The translations under genes and the position numbers were made by a program. Of a stretch of 64,000 bases of DNA, positions 32,425 through 44,477 are shown in pieces. Within the stretch, counting starts at the first letter, position 1, and every line of letters begins with the position of its first letter. The stretch lies in the NCBI GenBank assembly GCA_023334545.1, contig JAADVB010000043.1, positions 1-64,000 of the forward strand, given 5' to 3'. A model generated the notes under the pieces. The model saw nothing but the letters and a program-made list of their open reading frames with translations, had not been told where the DNA came from and searched no databases. Origin of the DNA: Salisapilia sapeloensis (lineage: Eukaryota > Oomycota > Peronosporomycetes > Peronosporales > Salisapiliaceae).

Positions 32425-34661
32425 TTAGTGTCGTCGGAAGATCGTCAACGCGCAGACGATAGATGCAAAGATGGCAGTTGGTACAAGGACCTTGTAGCTG
32501 CGAGCAAGTTTCTTCTTCTCAACTGAAGCTTGTCCTAACAGTAGACTCTCGTCATCGAAAATGGACGATCGAGTGCGTTGGAAACGGCTGCGGTGCACGG
32601 GTGTCTGGACGGAGAGACCCATCTCCCGGTCAATGATCCGATAGAGCATCGCCACGACAGCTTTCCCGGAGTGTTTAATCATGGGTGTTTTGTTCCACTG
32701 CTTTGTACTGTCGGCGGACTCATCGCTAAACGTCTGGCCTTGTAGCATGACAGGCCGTTCTTGATAGCTCATCTCTTGTGTGGGTAAAAGGAGCTCTTCG
32801 CCTCTTTCAAAGTACGGAGCTAGGACGTTCGAGTCTGGTTTAGTGTTATTTGCAATCACATAGTCGATAACGTCATGACCAAGGTACGAAGACAAGATGT
32901 CCAATGTGTCGTGGAGAGAGTATCCGTCTGTCTGACCACACTGGGTAGCAACGTTGCTGACGTAGACTGTAGCTCCTGAACTACGTTGGATGGCATCTCG
33001 TATACCAGGTACCAGTAGAGGAGATATGATGGATGTGTAAAAGCCACCAGGACTAAGTACAATAATGTCAGCGTTCTCAATTGCTCGAACGGCAGGTGTA
33101 AATGCTTCTGCCGCTTCATCTTTCAGGAACACTCGCTTGATAGGAGCTTTCTTTTTCTCTGTTCCTGTGCTTTCATCTATAACGGTTGGACTCCGGACAT
33201 TCACCTCAGATTCAACGATCGAGCCATCTTCTAACTCCGCGCAAAGCTCCGTGTTTGCTAGTGTCGCAGGGAATACATTGCCGTGAAGGTTGAGAATGTC
33301 TGAGAGAGATGTGACAGCTTTATCAAAGCCGCCTTGAATATCCGTCAGTGCTGCCAAAAGTAAATTACCAAGGCTGCATCCGTCCATAAAGTTTTCTTGG
33401 AAACGATAGTTCATGAGCTTGTTCATTAATTCATCTACACAGCACGAGGTATAAGACAATTCGATGAGGAGAGGAGATGACTGTTATATTACCTGAATCC
33501 GACAACGCCACCATGCAGTTTCGGATGTCGCCAGGAGGAAGCATGCCGAGGTACTTTCGCAATACACCTGAATGTCTCCCAGAATCAAAGACTGTGCATA
33601 CTTGTAAGCAACAGAAACGTGTCAGCTATGAAAGAGTATGAAGTACCAGTGACAACGGCTGTAAGGTCGGCAGGGTAGTGTCTCAATTCTTTTAGCAGCA
33701 CTGCCAGACCAGTGCCGCCTCCCACAGCCACAATCTTCGGAACGACTTCCTGTTGCTCTGCTAGCTTTACAACTGGACCAAGTTCTTCAATAGCTGATAT
33801 CTATTTGCAAGAAATTTGAATGCTGTAATTCGATCCATACACGTAGCAGGAGAAAGATTATAATATACCTGAAAGTCCGATTGCTCACGTTCTTCCGTCG
33901 GCATCACATTAGCATATGTGCCATAAAGCTATTTAAATGGATTAATGGCTCAGCAATAGTGTATTTATATGAGTAAATAAGGAGTCCGGACTGACCATTC
34001 GGACGGTGATGAAGCCAGCTTGATTCGCTGCCTTAATTTCATAAAACGCTTTTCTGCCGACAAAGACAACAGCAGATGGTGGTAACATTAAACGCCTACT
34101 AATCTCTTTCATTGCGACAGTCAGCTGACTCACAGTCGGGTTTGCAGCTACACTAACGCTTTCCTGGAAGAAATCGGACAGTCCGAGTGTTTGGAGGCGC
34201 TCCAACTGCACTTCTCTTTTACCAATGAGCACGAGCCCCAGGCGATAGTTACTAGCTCTTAATTCCTCCAGCGTCTTGTTCGAGTGCTCGAATGGTTCAA
34301 TCGTCTGCGCTTCTGGAATTCGACTGGCGTAATAAGCATCGACGACCCTCGATCCAGCAGCCGAAGACAGCTTCCCATCCTTCACAAGGCTATCTACGAA
34401 AAAAGGGAAGCGTTCTCGATATCCGTACGCAGCGCGAAAAAGCTGAATGGCTTCCACAGCCTCACTTTCGCTCACAAATGCATGCTCCTCGACCAATTGT
34501 TGGACGCCTCGGTCGATGGCGAAGTGAGCGAGGGATCCCGTATGGTCATACAATACATCATCTAAAATCATGACAACAGCCTGTATTCTCCTCTTCTTGG
34601 GGTCTATTTGAAAGCTGTTCATTGTTTCATGTAGCTCATGCATAGAGATAGATGCTGCCAT
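32425..34661 (-). CDS. Degenerate HAD-like domain fused to YvcK/CofD-like protein with C-terminal membrane anchor
   Basis: Five exons on the minus strand: 34661-33996, 33928-33869, 33800-33647, 33591-33493 and 33434-32425, about 662 residues. All four introns (67, 68, 55, 58 nt) keep the frame. Residues 1-225 look like a HAD hydrolase of the pyrimidine-nucleotidase type, but the nucleophile position in motif I reads Ile (ILDDVLYD) and motif IV lacks the GD pair ([12 protein letters not shown]). It is probably inactive. Residues 243-560 are a UPF0052/YvcK-CofD fold: [17 protein letters not shown], then [19 protein letters not shown]. The last 25 residues form a hydrophobic helix ([18 protein letters not shown]) ending RRH, a probable tail anchor. 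Bacterial YvcK binds UDP-GlcNAc and regulates carbon and wall metabolism; the eukaryotic role is unknown. Confidence 0.85.
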
Positions 34662-34817
34662 TCGGTCTCGAGACCGTTAAATGAATTTGTATCGTGCTTA
34701 GCTGTCAACTTGAAGCTCGTATCGAAATGTTACATCTACTTTACGAAGGAATTTGTATTGCGTTGGTGCAGTGTTTTATGGACGCGGTAATCACCAGCAT
34801 AAAGAAGGTGGAGAATC

Positions 34818-35636
34818 ATGGCCGAGCGCAGTGCGGCACAGGACGCGGTGATCAAGGTCTTGGTACTTGGAGATGCTGCCACGGGTAAAACGAGTATCAT
34901 CAAGAGGTATGCCTCCTTTGCAGTGAAAGAACAGAATCCCGTAGCAAATTATCATGGGGGTTTATCGAATAGATATGTTCATGATGCCTTCTCGGAGCAG
35001 CATCGAACGACTATCGGCGTGGATTTTGCACTGAAGGCTGTCACTGTGGATGGAACGACAGTCCGTCTTCAGCTGTGGGATATTGCAGGTACAATCTCTC
35101 CTTTGAAGGTGCTTCTACACTGGGTTTTAATGGAATCTGCATGCAGGTCAAGAGCATTTTCGAGCTCTAAACCGAGTACCACTACAGATATGAATCTTCC
35201 TGCTACTATATCTCTGATGAACTACTTGTAGGTGTACTATAAAGATGCACTTGGAGCTCTCCTCGTGTACGACATGTCTCGACCGGAAACCTTTGACAGC
35301 GTCTTGAAGTGGAAGCACGAGATTGACGCGAAAGTCGAGCTTCCGAATGAAAAGCCGCTTCCTGTGATCCTTTGTGGAAACAAATGTGACTTGGCGAATG
35401 GTGCGGACGCGACGGCATTGGATGAATTGTGTGAACAGCATGGATTTGCCGGGTGGTTCGAGACATCTGCAAAGGAGAATACGAACATTGAGGAGGCCAA
35501 CCGTGCACTTGTGACGAACATTTTGGAGCATCAAGACATTTTTGAAAAGAAGCTGCAGTCAAAGCGTACGGACACGGTCCGTCCATCGCAATCAGACTCT
35601 ACGAGTGCCCAATGCAGTTATTGCTGCACCTTTTAA
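34818..35636 (+). CDS. RAB32: Rab32/38-type small GTPase
   Basis: Four exons: 34818-34906, 34973-35088, 35147-35175 and 35232-35636, 212 residues. The third exon is only 29 nt and encodes the switch II core ([10 protein letters not shown]). P-loop GDAATGKT, switch I region [17 protein letters not shown] (Ile-Ala instead of Thr-Ala, a Rab32-family mark), NKCD and ETSAK are all present. The C-terminus ends in a Cys-rich YCCTF motif for prenylation. Rab32-type proteins work on lysosome-related organelles, mitochondria-associated membranes and endosomes. No intact frame exists without splicing the small exon, so that junction is well supported by family conservation. Confidence 0.92.
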
Positions 35637-36822
35637 ACACTTGGATGCTAAAGGCGGTACGAATCAAATAACATGGCAACGGTACTCTTAAATGACGTTG
35701 CATTTTATTCCTGCCTTGCATCAAAAACTGGTTCATTGATACACAAAGGTGATATTCAGATACTCTTCATGTCATCATTGAAACCTCTTGTGCTTCTTTC
35801 TTTCTACACAGTTCAGGCAGATAAGCAAGCGCCATCAATACATATTTACCATCATGGTTCGACCGTATTAGTAGATATTTTAAAGTAGAGCATGGCAGCA
35901 TGAAGGTGGACTGAAAGAAGCTTAAACCCATGCAAGTACGTTTTGTAGGTTCAAGGTGAGAATCAGTTATGCAGCGCTCCTTGGAATATGACAATACTGC
36001 CTCATCCCCTTTGCACGCCCCCATGTAGATAGATAGCGTAAGAAAACAACTGGGCACCTAGAATCAGCATGCTATAAGTTTGGATACCCTAGGGGACTAC
36101 ACATACGCTTAAGGAAGTCATGTACGATGACATCGTTATAATTACGAAGCTTAACATAGAACATTTTTCCTGTTTATAAACAGCTTAGTGATTGTGTATG
36201 ACTTGGTCGCCTGTTACAAGGTTTCTAATCGTGTCGTAGCTTTGGGCGTAAAGTGGATCATCTAGTAACAGTAGTTAAGTATCCGATACAACCAAATCCT
36301 TTAAGTGTCTGCCTTTTGTATCGAGCGCTTTTAAAGTAATTGGGCTTAGCTACCCTGTCAAACTCTTATAATTCCTAAGCTTTGGAAACCACCGCCTATG
36401 ACGGCTAGAGCAACAGAAATGTCATGCAAAATGATAGACATCTGTCATGCTTCTTATACTTTGTATCTTATAAGAATGTCCGTGTTGCCGACAGCATAAA
36501 CGAAATGACCACCGTCGGAGGCACTCAGTATGATTTTATCCGACTTGTAGTTCATATAGAAACTCTAGCTCTATCGACTAGACTAAAACCTACTAACCAA
36601 CCGACTTTGATATAACAAATGATTTAATCTACCAGTTTTTCCTTTAAGTAACTTGTCAGGACGATGACTACGAACAAAATGCCTTTGAACTCATCTATGT
36701 ATCGACCATGACGACGTCAACTCTAGCTTGACAGAGGAGGTAAATCAACACTGCAACTATATCAGTTAGAATGAAATTTGAAGTTCGTAACAGTACTCAT
36801 TGAGTGGCAAACAAATCCCCGA
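35637..36822. other. Intergenic, AT-rich
   Basis: About 1.2 kb with no convincing gene. A minus-strand frame from an ATG at about 36024 to 35767 encodes some 85 Cys-containing residues without a signal peptide or known motif; it might be a relic. The 3' part should hold the promoter of the next gene. Confidence 0.4.
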
Positions 36823-37311
36823 ATGATCATGGAACGAGTAGCTCGTGACGGACGGATGCTCGTGCGCACGTTTGCCTCTAAGAGCAAGCAGGCGAAGAAG
36901 TCAAAGGGTGTCTCGGGTGATGGCAACTTTGAAATGATGCTCCGCGCCATTCGTGGCCGAACACCTGACGCGTAAGCTCCACATTCACACTCGTGCTACA
37001 TCCACCTTGCTTTATTGACAACGCTTATATCCTCTAGCGAGCCATTCACAGATGAAGAGAAAGCTCGTCATGCCGAGGTGGCCAAGGTGTTCAACCGCAA
37101 CACGACGATCGAGCACAATCACTTCATGAAGGACTTGCAGACGAAGATCGATCTCAAGTGGGACGCCATCAATGCTCTTCCGGCAGAACTGCAGGAAGAA
37201 GCTCTCGAGCAAGACTTTGCGCCTCCTCCACCAGGCCGATTCATGGCGACGTGGACGCCACCGATCCCTGGCTTCAAGCGTTACGTTGGCCAGGAAGATG
37301 AAGACGACTAA
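36823..37311 (+). CDS. Probable mitochondrial ribosomal protein mL40
   Basis: Two exons: 36823-36971 and 37038-37311 (intron 66 nt, GTAAGC..CTCTAG), 140 residues. Two further in-frame Met codons follow closely; the one opening MLVRTFASKSKQAKK would give a typical mitochondrial presequence. The body is a charged helix (EEKARHAEVAKVFNRN...) followed by a Pro-rich end with TWTPPIPGFKRYVG and an acidic tail. The helix plus TPPIP-x ending resembles mL40 (MRPL40) of the mitochondrial large ribosomal subunit. This match is from memory of the family pattern and is moderate. It is convergent with the CAMTA gene, with 46 nt between stops. Confidence 0.75.
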
Positions 37312-37357
37312 CTAGACAACAAGCACGCTTCCTAAACCATATTCGTACATTCTATCT

Positions 37358-40272
37358 CTACATTACTTGATCCTTGGTCTTTTCCGCCGACGGATGCTTG
37401 TACCACCACTCCTTCACGTTACGTTGGATCACCAGCGACGCCAAGGCATGCGTCTTCATTCGGGCAAAGTTCTTTCGACATAAAGCACCTCGAGTAGCCG
37501 CCTGGACTTTGATCGTCACGTTCTTCGCCTGGAGAAAGCTGCGTCTCGCGAGCATCGATCGAGTCGCTGCTTGCACAGTCACTGCCGCTCGTTCCCGTTC
37601 CGACAGTTCCGTCGGCTGTTTGACGAGAGGCGTTTCCATCGACTTGGCTGCTTCATGCAACCTCCTTGTCGTCTCTCGCATCTTCTTGTAATTCCGTCGA
37701 AGGAGCCACAGACGAACGTTGTGCTGCAAGACTTTAACTTCATCTTCCAACGAACTACGCTCTTCGGGACCCATGAGCTCCATCGCTCCTTCCAGCTTAG
37801 ACTGGTGCGCTTCATCATCTGCAATGGCACTCTTGACATCCGAGTCCATCGCATCACTTTCATAGTTCGACACGACGTCATCTCGCAAAGGAGACACGAA
37901 CGGAGAGTGCATACTAGCATCCCCCACACTACTCGCTTCTCCTACACTCTCCTTCCGTCGAGATGACGAGTCTCGACTAAAGCTCAGTGTCAACGCGCAC
38001 TTGTCATGCAGACTCATGGTCGAGAACGCACCCATGAGGAACTTGCGATTCGTCTCGTGGTTTTCATTCGTATACGTTGCTTGCATCCCTCTCCCTCCAC
38101 CTACTTGCTCTTCGTCGGATGCAACGTTCATACGCAGTCGCTTGGCCATATCCGCCTGCCCTGACTTTTCAGCTCGATCAGCAGGTGTGCAGCCATCAAA
38201 GTCGAGGGCAAAGAGATCAGCACCCGACGTGAGCAGGACGTCGACAACTTGCTGATGACCACAGCCTGCTGCTAGGTGCAGAGCTGTCTGACCTTGTGTG
38301 CTCTGCTGATTCACGTGTGCGCCGTGAGACAGTAACAAGGGAACGAGACGAACGTAGTTATAAAAGCAAACGTAATGCAAGAGACTCAGTCCGGTCTCGT
38401 CTAAAGAGTTGAGCTCCTCCAAGAGCTCATCGCTGGAATGTGCGACGGCTACGAGTTGCTGCACGACGCCTTCAAGTAACGAGTCAGAGAGAGATTCAAG
38501 CTCCTGGTCACTTAATTGGTCCACCGTTCCGTCGTCCGCAGCGCCTGTCGGAGACGACAGTGGCGTCGGCTCTCCACTAGAAGCAAACGCTGGTGTCTGC
38601 TGGTCTGATGTGTTGTCTATGGAAGCTTTCTCGTCCACAAAGTTGGCGAAGGGACTGGAAGACGTGATGGCATTATGAAACTCGGACAATCGCTCGACAA
38701 TTCGAATCTTACACTGTCGATCGTCGACTATCATGTACTAGTTATAAAGGATCAAATGTGTTGATGTAGAGAATGGGGACGTACGTTCTGAGTCACCAAA
38801 GGAGAAGAGGTTGGAGACATCAAGAGCGGTGGAGCTTTCTGGTATATTCGTAGGCGTGATAGCGTAGCGACTGCGTTTGCCAGTACCTTTGATCATGTTC
38901 GATCCTTTTAAAGGCGATGTAGATTGTACTGGTGTATCCACATCTGTATCCATGAACTTTTCATTGTACAAAGCTTTTCGTCCGACTGGAAGAGGCGGTG
39001 ATACTTGGTCTAAACTACGATAGCTAAAGGACTTGATGCTAGACACGCGTACTAGTCTCGCGTTGTCGTCACGCTGTGCGACGAAGAGGTCGACGATGCC
39101 CGACTCCTTGGCTCGTGGAGCTAATTCAGTCATTAGATCATGAAGAAGAAAGGTATTGGAGAGATGGCTACCTGTACAGCGAAGGACTGTGTCGGACACA
39201 CGCTCAGTAGCGACAGGTGAATGATTGCCAAACTGGACAACCACCTCTGGCTCATTTTCGCTAGTGACTTTCGTAGGTAGACTGGCATGGAGGCATACGA
39301 GGATCTTTGCACCGCCATGAACAAAGTCCCAGTCGGGTGAAAAGTCAGAGATATCGACGACTGGATCTGATACACTTTCTCTTGTATCATCTGTAGGTGT
39401 CGGGATGTATGGGACGTCCTGAAAGTCTAACATGTCGTTGAATGAAAGCCTGATGTCGTCACTGTCTTGGCGTAAGAGCTGATCTGCAGAGACGCAAGTC
39501 GAATTTTCTCCTACTGTGTCATGCAGGAGATCCATGTCGAAGTCATTTTTCATGATACTGTCGACGGTTTCATCAGATAAATTAGCCTGAATCGAGTTAT
39601 CTGAAGATGGTATCGTGGAGGCTTGGGAAGATGGCTGTACGGGATCCGGAACGGTAGAAACACTCTTGTCTCCCGCTCGACTGACTTTCTTATTTGCTTC
39701 ATCGAAATAGTGAACGAGGACGATATGGTGGCTCGAATCTCGAAGTCCATAGCTCCGACGATGAAAAGTCTAAATGGATACTTGAGCCCCATAGATACTT
39801 TTTATAAGACAATGGATGGAGACGTACGCTGACTTCGGATGAATGGACGTACGTTCCGAGAATAGTGGTCTCCCGATTGACAACTAGCTTCGCTCGATCT
39901 TCACGAACCTATGATATACGCATTAAGCACTGTTTAACGAATAAAGAGAAGAGGAGGTGTACTCGTCCAGTGTCTTTCCGAATCTGCCATTTCCATCCAT
40001 CGTTCTTAAAGTTAGGGAGTACAGAGGAATCGTACAGCAGGAGCGTTCCACCTATAGCCAGACAATACGGTGAGTATGTGCACGACATGTCGAAATCCGG
40101 TGGCAAGTCTCATCTTACTTTGGCACCGAGGATGGACCTGTGTGTGAAGTGGCCATCCAATCCGGTCTTGGTGCGTGAGGACGAATGCTAGCTCATCTTT
40201 GACAAGCCAACGTCGAGTCGCTGCTTCTTGGATGCGAGCTGCACGACCAGCAATCGTGCTGCCGTCAAACAT
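37358..40272 (-). CDS. CAMTA: CAMTA calmodulin-binding transcription activator
   Basis: Five exons on the minus strand: 40272-40119, 40051-39963, 39908-39828, 39769-38785 and 38727-37358, about 892 residues; introns 67, 54, 58 and 57 nt. The CG-1 DNA-binding domain (about residues 15-135) is split over four exons: RRWLVKDELAFVL, GWPLHTQVHPR, GTLLLYDSSVLPNFKNDGW, VREDRAKLVVN, then HRRSYGLRD.HHIVLVHYFDE. A TIG domain follows at about 246-330 (ISDFSPDWDFVHGGAKILV), ankyrin repeats at about 560-650 (GQTALHLAAGCGHQQVVDVLL), and IQ-type helices near 815-880 that would bind calmodulin. This is the full CAMTA order. It links calcium signals to transcription in plants and animals. Start chosen as the only ATG ahead of the CG-1 core. 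Confidence 0.92.
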
Positions 40273-42421
40273 CGCACTTATGTCCGACAGTTTGTGCTTT
40301 GTACCGAGGCCTTTTTATTTTGCAGCTGAATAGACGCGGTACATACTTTATTCAAGTTGATGAGCAGTGGTCAGTGAATCAATACAGGATCGCGTGTTGA
40401 ACCCAAAATGATTCTAAACACTCCCATCTCATTTCTTAGAAGACACAGCAGGATGCGCATTTTAATCGTACTTGTGGTGGAAGCACGGCTCAAGAGTACA
40501 CAAAGCGTCAGAATAATATGTTTGCATTATTTGCCGTGCCACTGATGGATTACCTAGTTGTGTACATATAAGTCTTACAAGAAAAGTCGGAGAATCGAGT
40601 TAGATACGCTTCTACTTGGACCAGTCACTAAAAAAATGGATTTCTGGTTCTCGAATAAACTAGAGGATATAATTTTCAGTTGGTGCCTTTGTGTGATATT
40701 GGTATGGAGCCGATTGATTTACAAAGAGCTCGAGCTCATGTCATCATGGCCAGGTTTCCATTAATCCACTCTATGGTTTGCAGTGTGGTCGTATGGATCT
40801 GAAACCATTCTAGCAGGCTTCAAGAAAGCAATCGTTGTAACCCAAAAGACTGATTCGTGGTTTAACTTTTCTTGTGCTGGAATCGCGCGACTCTGGAAAA
40901 AGTGGATCCATTTTTGTCTTTTCACTTTGACAATTGGATGTTTCGCACATAGTACTTTTGAGCTGATAAGACCTGCGATAACTTCGCACATTGCTTTTAC
41001 TCGAAGACAATTAGTTTCATTGGTTTGTGATAAACTCATAAAATCTTTATTTCTTTTTATAAAATTATATCGCTCTGTTCAATTGCTAGTTTCCAATCTC
41101 AATTTGTTTCTTGGTGGCCAGTAACTACCATCACAATGATAGCAATGATGTTAGTACTGAATTCGTTCGCTGCTCTTAAGCAAGGTACAAGCTGTCCAAA
41201 GAAATTAATGTTTGTACATAATTACGAAAAATTTACTGCCATTACCGAGCAGTAAAGTTGCCATCGACAAAGAGATACTTTGTAGCCCCTAACTCTAATT
41301 GAATACACAACAACAATGGACTAAAGTTACACGCACTAAAGAACCTAGATTGTACTGTCGCGGAAAAACGGAAGCATGCGAAGTATTGATTAAAATGAAG
41401 TCACTCATACAGCAATGTACCACGGTTTGCCATGGAGCAGTGACTCTCACAAGATTTCGCTTTCAATTCAGCAGCCTCTTTATAATTTATATTTAAATCA
41501 ATACTGTAGTATTTTGCCAATGCCAAGTTTCCATCAACAAATCTATAGACTCAAAGTCTTGTCTTTTGTCATTTCTTGCATTTCAATTCATTGCTTTTAG
41601 CAAAGACTGCACTTTAGTCACAACGTCACCTTAGCTTTTGTACACGATTTGTGGAAAGGAGAATCTACTTTGATTTGGCGCATGCTGTCCAATGCAACTG
41701 AAGATTGATCTTGCACACTTGCAGGTAACCAAAGTACCAAGGTAAGAAAGCACATACACAGCTTTTTGTATCCTATTTTCTCAATATGAACTGTAAACGG
41801 AGTCACTACATTTGTAACTCGAGCAGCTTTAAAATTTGGTTCAAGTTTGGATATGGAAACTCAGGATCGTACTGATTACACTAAACCACAGTTGCTCACT
41901 TCATTTACTGCATGTTACTTCATGCGCATCACTGTCTCTATTCATTATATACTCTATGCTCCTAGTCGACTTCAACGATACTTCATTCCTATCGATCCCA
42001 CTAGATCTGCGTTCTTGCATACGCAGCTAGTCTTCCTTCATTGTGTGGTAGATCATCCTTCATGCATGCTACATAATTGCGACGCTCTTCACGCCTAAAA
42101 AGGATAGAATGGTCGATTAGTTGCTAGGACAAGTAGGTCATTTTTGCGAGATGTGTCCAAAACTTCGCGCGTGTCCAGTCTTCTAGTGCCATGTCACATT
42201 TTCAGTATGCTAGGTCAATATGCCTTGCTTCCGACCTAGAAGGTATGATGGCATCAACCCTACTTTGAAAAGTTTCCGTGCATCTTCCATGCGGATGTAG
42301 TCACCCTGTTAACCTTTTCAAGATCGCGTCAAGGTACATCTGGATGAAACCGAATAAAGCCTAGTGCTGTCATTTTAGTTTTATCTTCGTACAGCTCACT
42401 TCACCTCAAGATCTTCATCCA
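40273..42421. other. AT-rich gene-poor gap
   Basis: 2.1 kb with higher AT content than the flanks. Two features were noted without calling a gene: a plus-strand frame around 40783-41124 and its minus-strand mirror (41039-40761), both without motifs; and a minus-strand mini-frame near 41752-41618 that encodes a signal-peptide-like start (see separate entry). The rest looks non-coding. The last 100 nt before 42422 should hold the promoter of the SDR gene. Confidence 0.4.
41618..41755 (-). other. Mini-frame with a signal-peptide-like start
   Basis: An ATG at about 41755 on the minus strand opens about 45 codons. The first 17 residues (MCFLTLVLWLPASVQDQ) have the hydrophobic core and small-residue end of a signal peptide; then come about 28 polar residues and a TGA at 41618-41620. 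It is too short to trust and may be a relic of a secreted-protein gene or chance. No splice extension was found. Confidence 0.2.
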
Positions 42422-43601
42422 ATGCGTTCAGCAGTCATCGTTACTGGAGCTTCACAAGGCTACGGTCGTAGCCTCGTTATGGCCTTCGCAAACAATATTC
42501 CTGAAGGAGATATCGACTTTGTAAGCTATCTATAAATTAATTTGTTGTAAATGTGAATAGTATCTCACTTATATACTAGTACTTGATGGCGAGAAATGAA
42601 GATGGCTTAAAGCAAACCGAGTCGGAGCTGCGTAAAGCATGGGATGCCAAGGTCTATCGCTCCTTACCACATTTGAAGCTGCAGACTGATCGTGCAAGTA
42701 GAAAGTTACCAATCGTGCTGTGGGAAGCTTCTTGATGACGGTCGATCTTTCGAATCCTACCGACTACACAGTCAAAATCGACGCTGTTATCAGCCAGGTA
42801 CTGGTTATGCGTCAAGTTTTACTACATATCATTAATTTATCCCGACATTTAGTTGAAAGCGGGCAACTACGATCGTCTTTACTTGGTTCATAATGCTGGT
42901 TCTTTAGGTGAGCTTGGTTATGCACAAGAAGTAAGCTCACCTGAAGCCATCAGCTCTTACATGGAGCTGAATGTGAACTCTCTCATTTGGTTTAACAAAT
43001 GGTATTTCCTATCGCTTCAAAACTCACATGGATTGAGCTGATGATCATGTAGTTTCATCGAAGTATTTGGAGCGAGTCGGGAGGAGCTTGACAATAAGAC
43101 GCCACCAGAGACAGACCAACGCTCTCTTATAATCAACATCACTTCGCTTTGTGCAATCGAACCGTTCGTGACCCAGCAGCTCTATTGCCTAGGAAAAGCT
43201 GCACGAGACATGCACGTACGCGTGATTGCGGGCGAGCAAGAGCCATCTCCGAAGCTACGTCTACTGAGCTACTCGCCAGGTCCTATGGACACTGACATGC
43301 ATGTGACCATGCGTGGCTCGGACAAGCTTCGCAAAGACCTGAACGAGATGTTTAATAGCCTCAAGACAGAGGTTTATCTACTAGACATATTATACTTAAC
43401 AGTGGCTAATATGATTGTAGGACAAGCTGGTGAAGACGGATGAGTCGGCTCGCCGTGGTGTCTGCTTGGCTTTGAGTGGCAAGTTCGAATCGGGCGCTCA
43501 CATTGACTACTTTGGTAAAGTTTTTGCTTACTACTGACATCTTCATTCGATTGAAAGTGGCTGTGCACGGTTAAATAGACGAGACCGCGTTGCCGTATTA
43601 A
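42422..43601 (+). CDS. SPR: Sepiapterin reductase-like short-chain dehydrogenase
   Basis: Seven exons: 42422-42520, 42580-42651, 42702-42797, 42853-43001, 43053-43371, 43421-43514 and 43579-43601; about 283 residues. Introns are 49-64 nt. The NADP-binding loop TGASQGYGRSL is at the N-terminus, then LMARNEDGLKQTE, HNAGSLGE, the catalytic serine in NITSLCA and the Y-x3-K pair in YCLGKAARDM. SYSPGPMDTDM and SGAHIDYFDE near the end match sepiapterin reductases closely. That enzyme makes tetrahydrobiopterin; whether this organism has the rest of the pathway cannot be seen here. The last exon has just 23 nt and gives the ending DETALPY. It is the most intron-rich gene in the window. The second splice junction (42651/42702) is the least certain. 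Confidence 0.88.
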
Positions 43602-43658
43602 ACGAAAGAGGAATGCAAATACAACGCATTGAATGCTACATGCTGTTTATTCTGTTTC

Positions 43659-44477
43659 TTATATGTGATAGACATGTCCACTCATGATGCTTACACTTTT
43701 CATCTGTGCCATCGCTCGTTCGTTCTTGCTTTTCATCTTACGATCGTGCCATGCACGTCGGCTTTCATCCTGAAACTCGGCTTCCCAACTAATCCCAGGA
43801 ACCTTGACAAGCTTCGCGCATGTAGAGGATGGCAAGAGCTGCTGGTAGGTTGCTATCGTCGCGACTTCCTCCACACCAGCAACGTTGCCTTCTATCCGAA
43901 GTCCCTCTCCAAGCAATGGGAATCCAACCTTTGTGAGCAAATTCAAGTCCCATATAGCGAGTGTGTTCCAAGGACTTGTTCTGCCATTAAGCTCAACGGG
44001 TTCTGAAGATGCCTGGAAACTATGACCAGGAAGCGCAGCACCAACAACAAGATCGGAATCCAAGTCCATGCAGTTGGAAAGGTAGGTGATAGCAGTAACA
44101 TCCACCTCGATTTCCACAGATTGCAGGATAAGCTTTGTGATGTTGGATGGGAAAGCAGTGGCAGCTTTGGACACGATGGCGTTCAGAGCTGGGACAAAGT
44201 GTCCCCAGTACGCAATTGGAATGATATGGATAGAAAAGGAAGATTCTAGTGCGTGAGATGTTAATCGGTTCAACAGGCTGTAGATAGAGGCTGCAAGAGG
44301 AGTTGTAGAGTCATGCGCAGGGTTTGGAAGGCCAAACGCGATCAAAACGCCATTGGAATAGCCCTTCGCTCGTTCACAAAACTGCAGTAGCTGTTGCAAT
44401 TCACTATCAACATCAATCGGAGCAGAGGTATCATGATAGGACCAGTGAGTCCTGGTGCCGACAACAGTATCGCTCAT
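43659..44477 (-). CDS. Unknown protein, possibly a glycosyltransferase-like fold
   Basis: Single exon, 272 residues. No family was recognised with confidence. The first 130 residues alternate hydrophobic strands and helices (GVLIAFGLPNP, SIHIIPIAYWGHFVPALNAIV, TKLILQSVEIEVD), as in Rossmann or GT-A folds. A later segment DLVVGAALPGHSF and the conserved-looking SPWNTLAIWDLNLLTKVGFPLL, then GVEEVATIATYQQLLP, recall uncharacterised nucleotide-sugar-transferase-like proteins. The C-terminal 45 residues are basic and helical. No signal peptide or membrane segment. It is convergent with the SDR gene (57 nt between stop codons). Confidence 0.75.
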   Translation of the reverse strand: MSDTVVGTRTHWSYHDTSAPIDVDSELQQLLQFCERAKGYSNGVLIAFGLPNPAHDSTTPLAASIYSLLNRLTSHALESSFSIHIIPIAYWGHFVPALNAIVSKAATAFPSNITKLILQSVEIEVDVTAITYLSNCMDLDSDLVVGAALPGHSFQASSEPVELNGRTSPWNTLAIWDLNLLTKVGFPLLGEGLRIEGNVAGVEEVATIATYQQLLPSSTCAKLVKVPGISWEAEFQDESRRAWHDRKMKSKNERAMAQMKSVSIMSGHVYHI

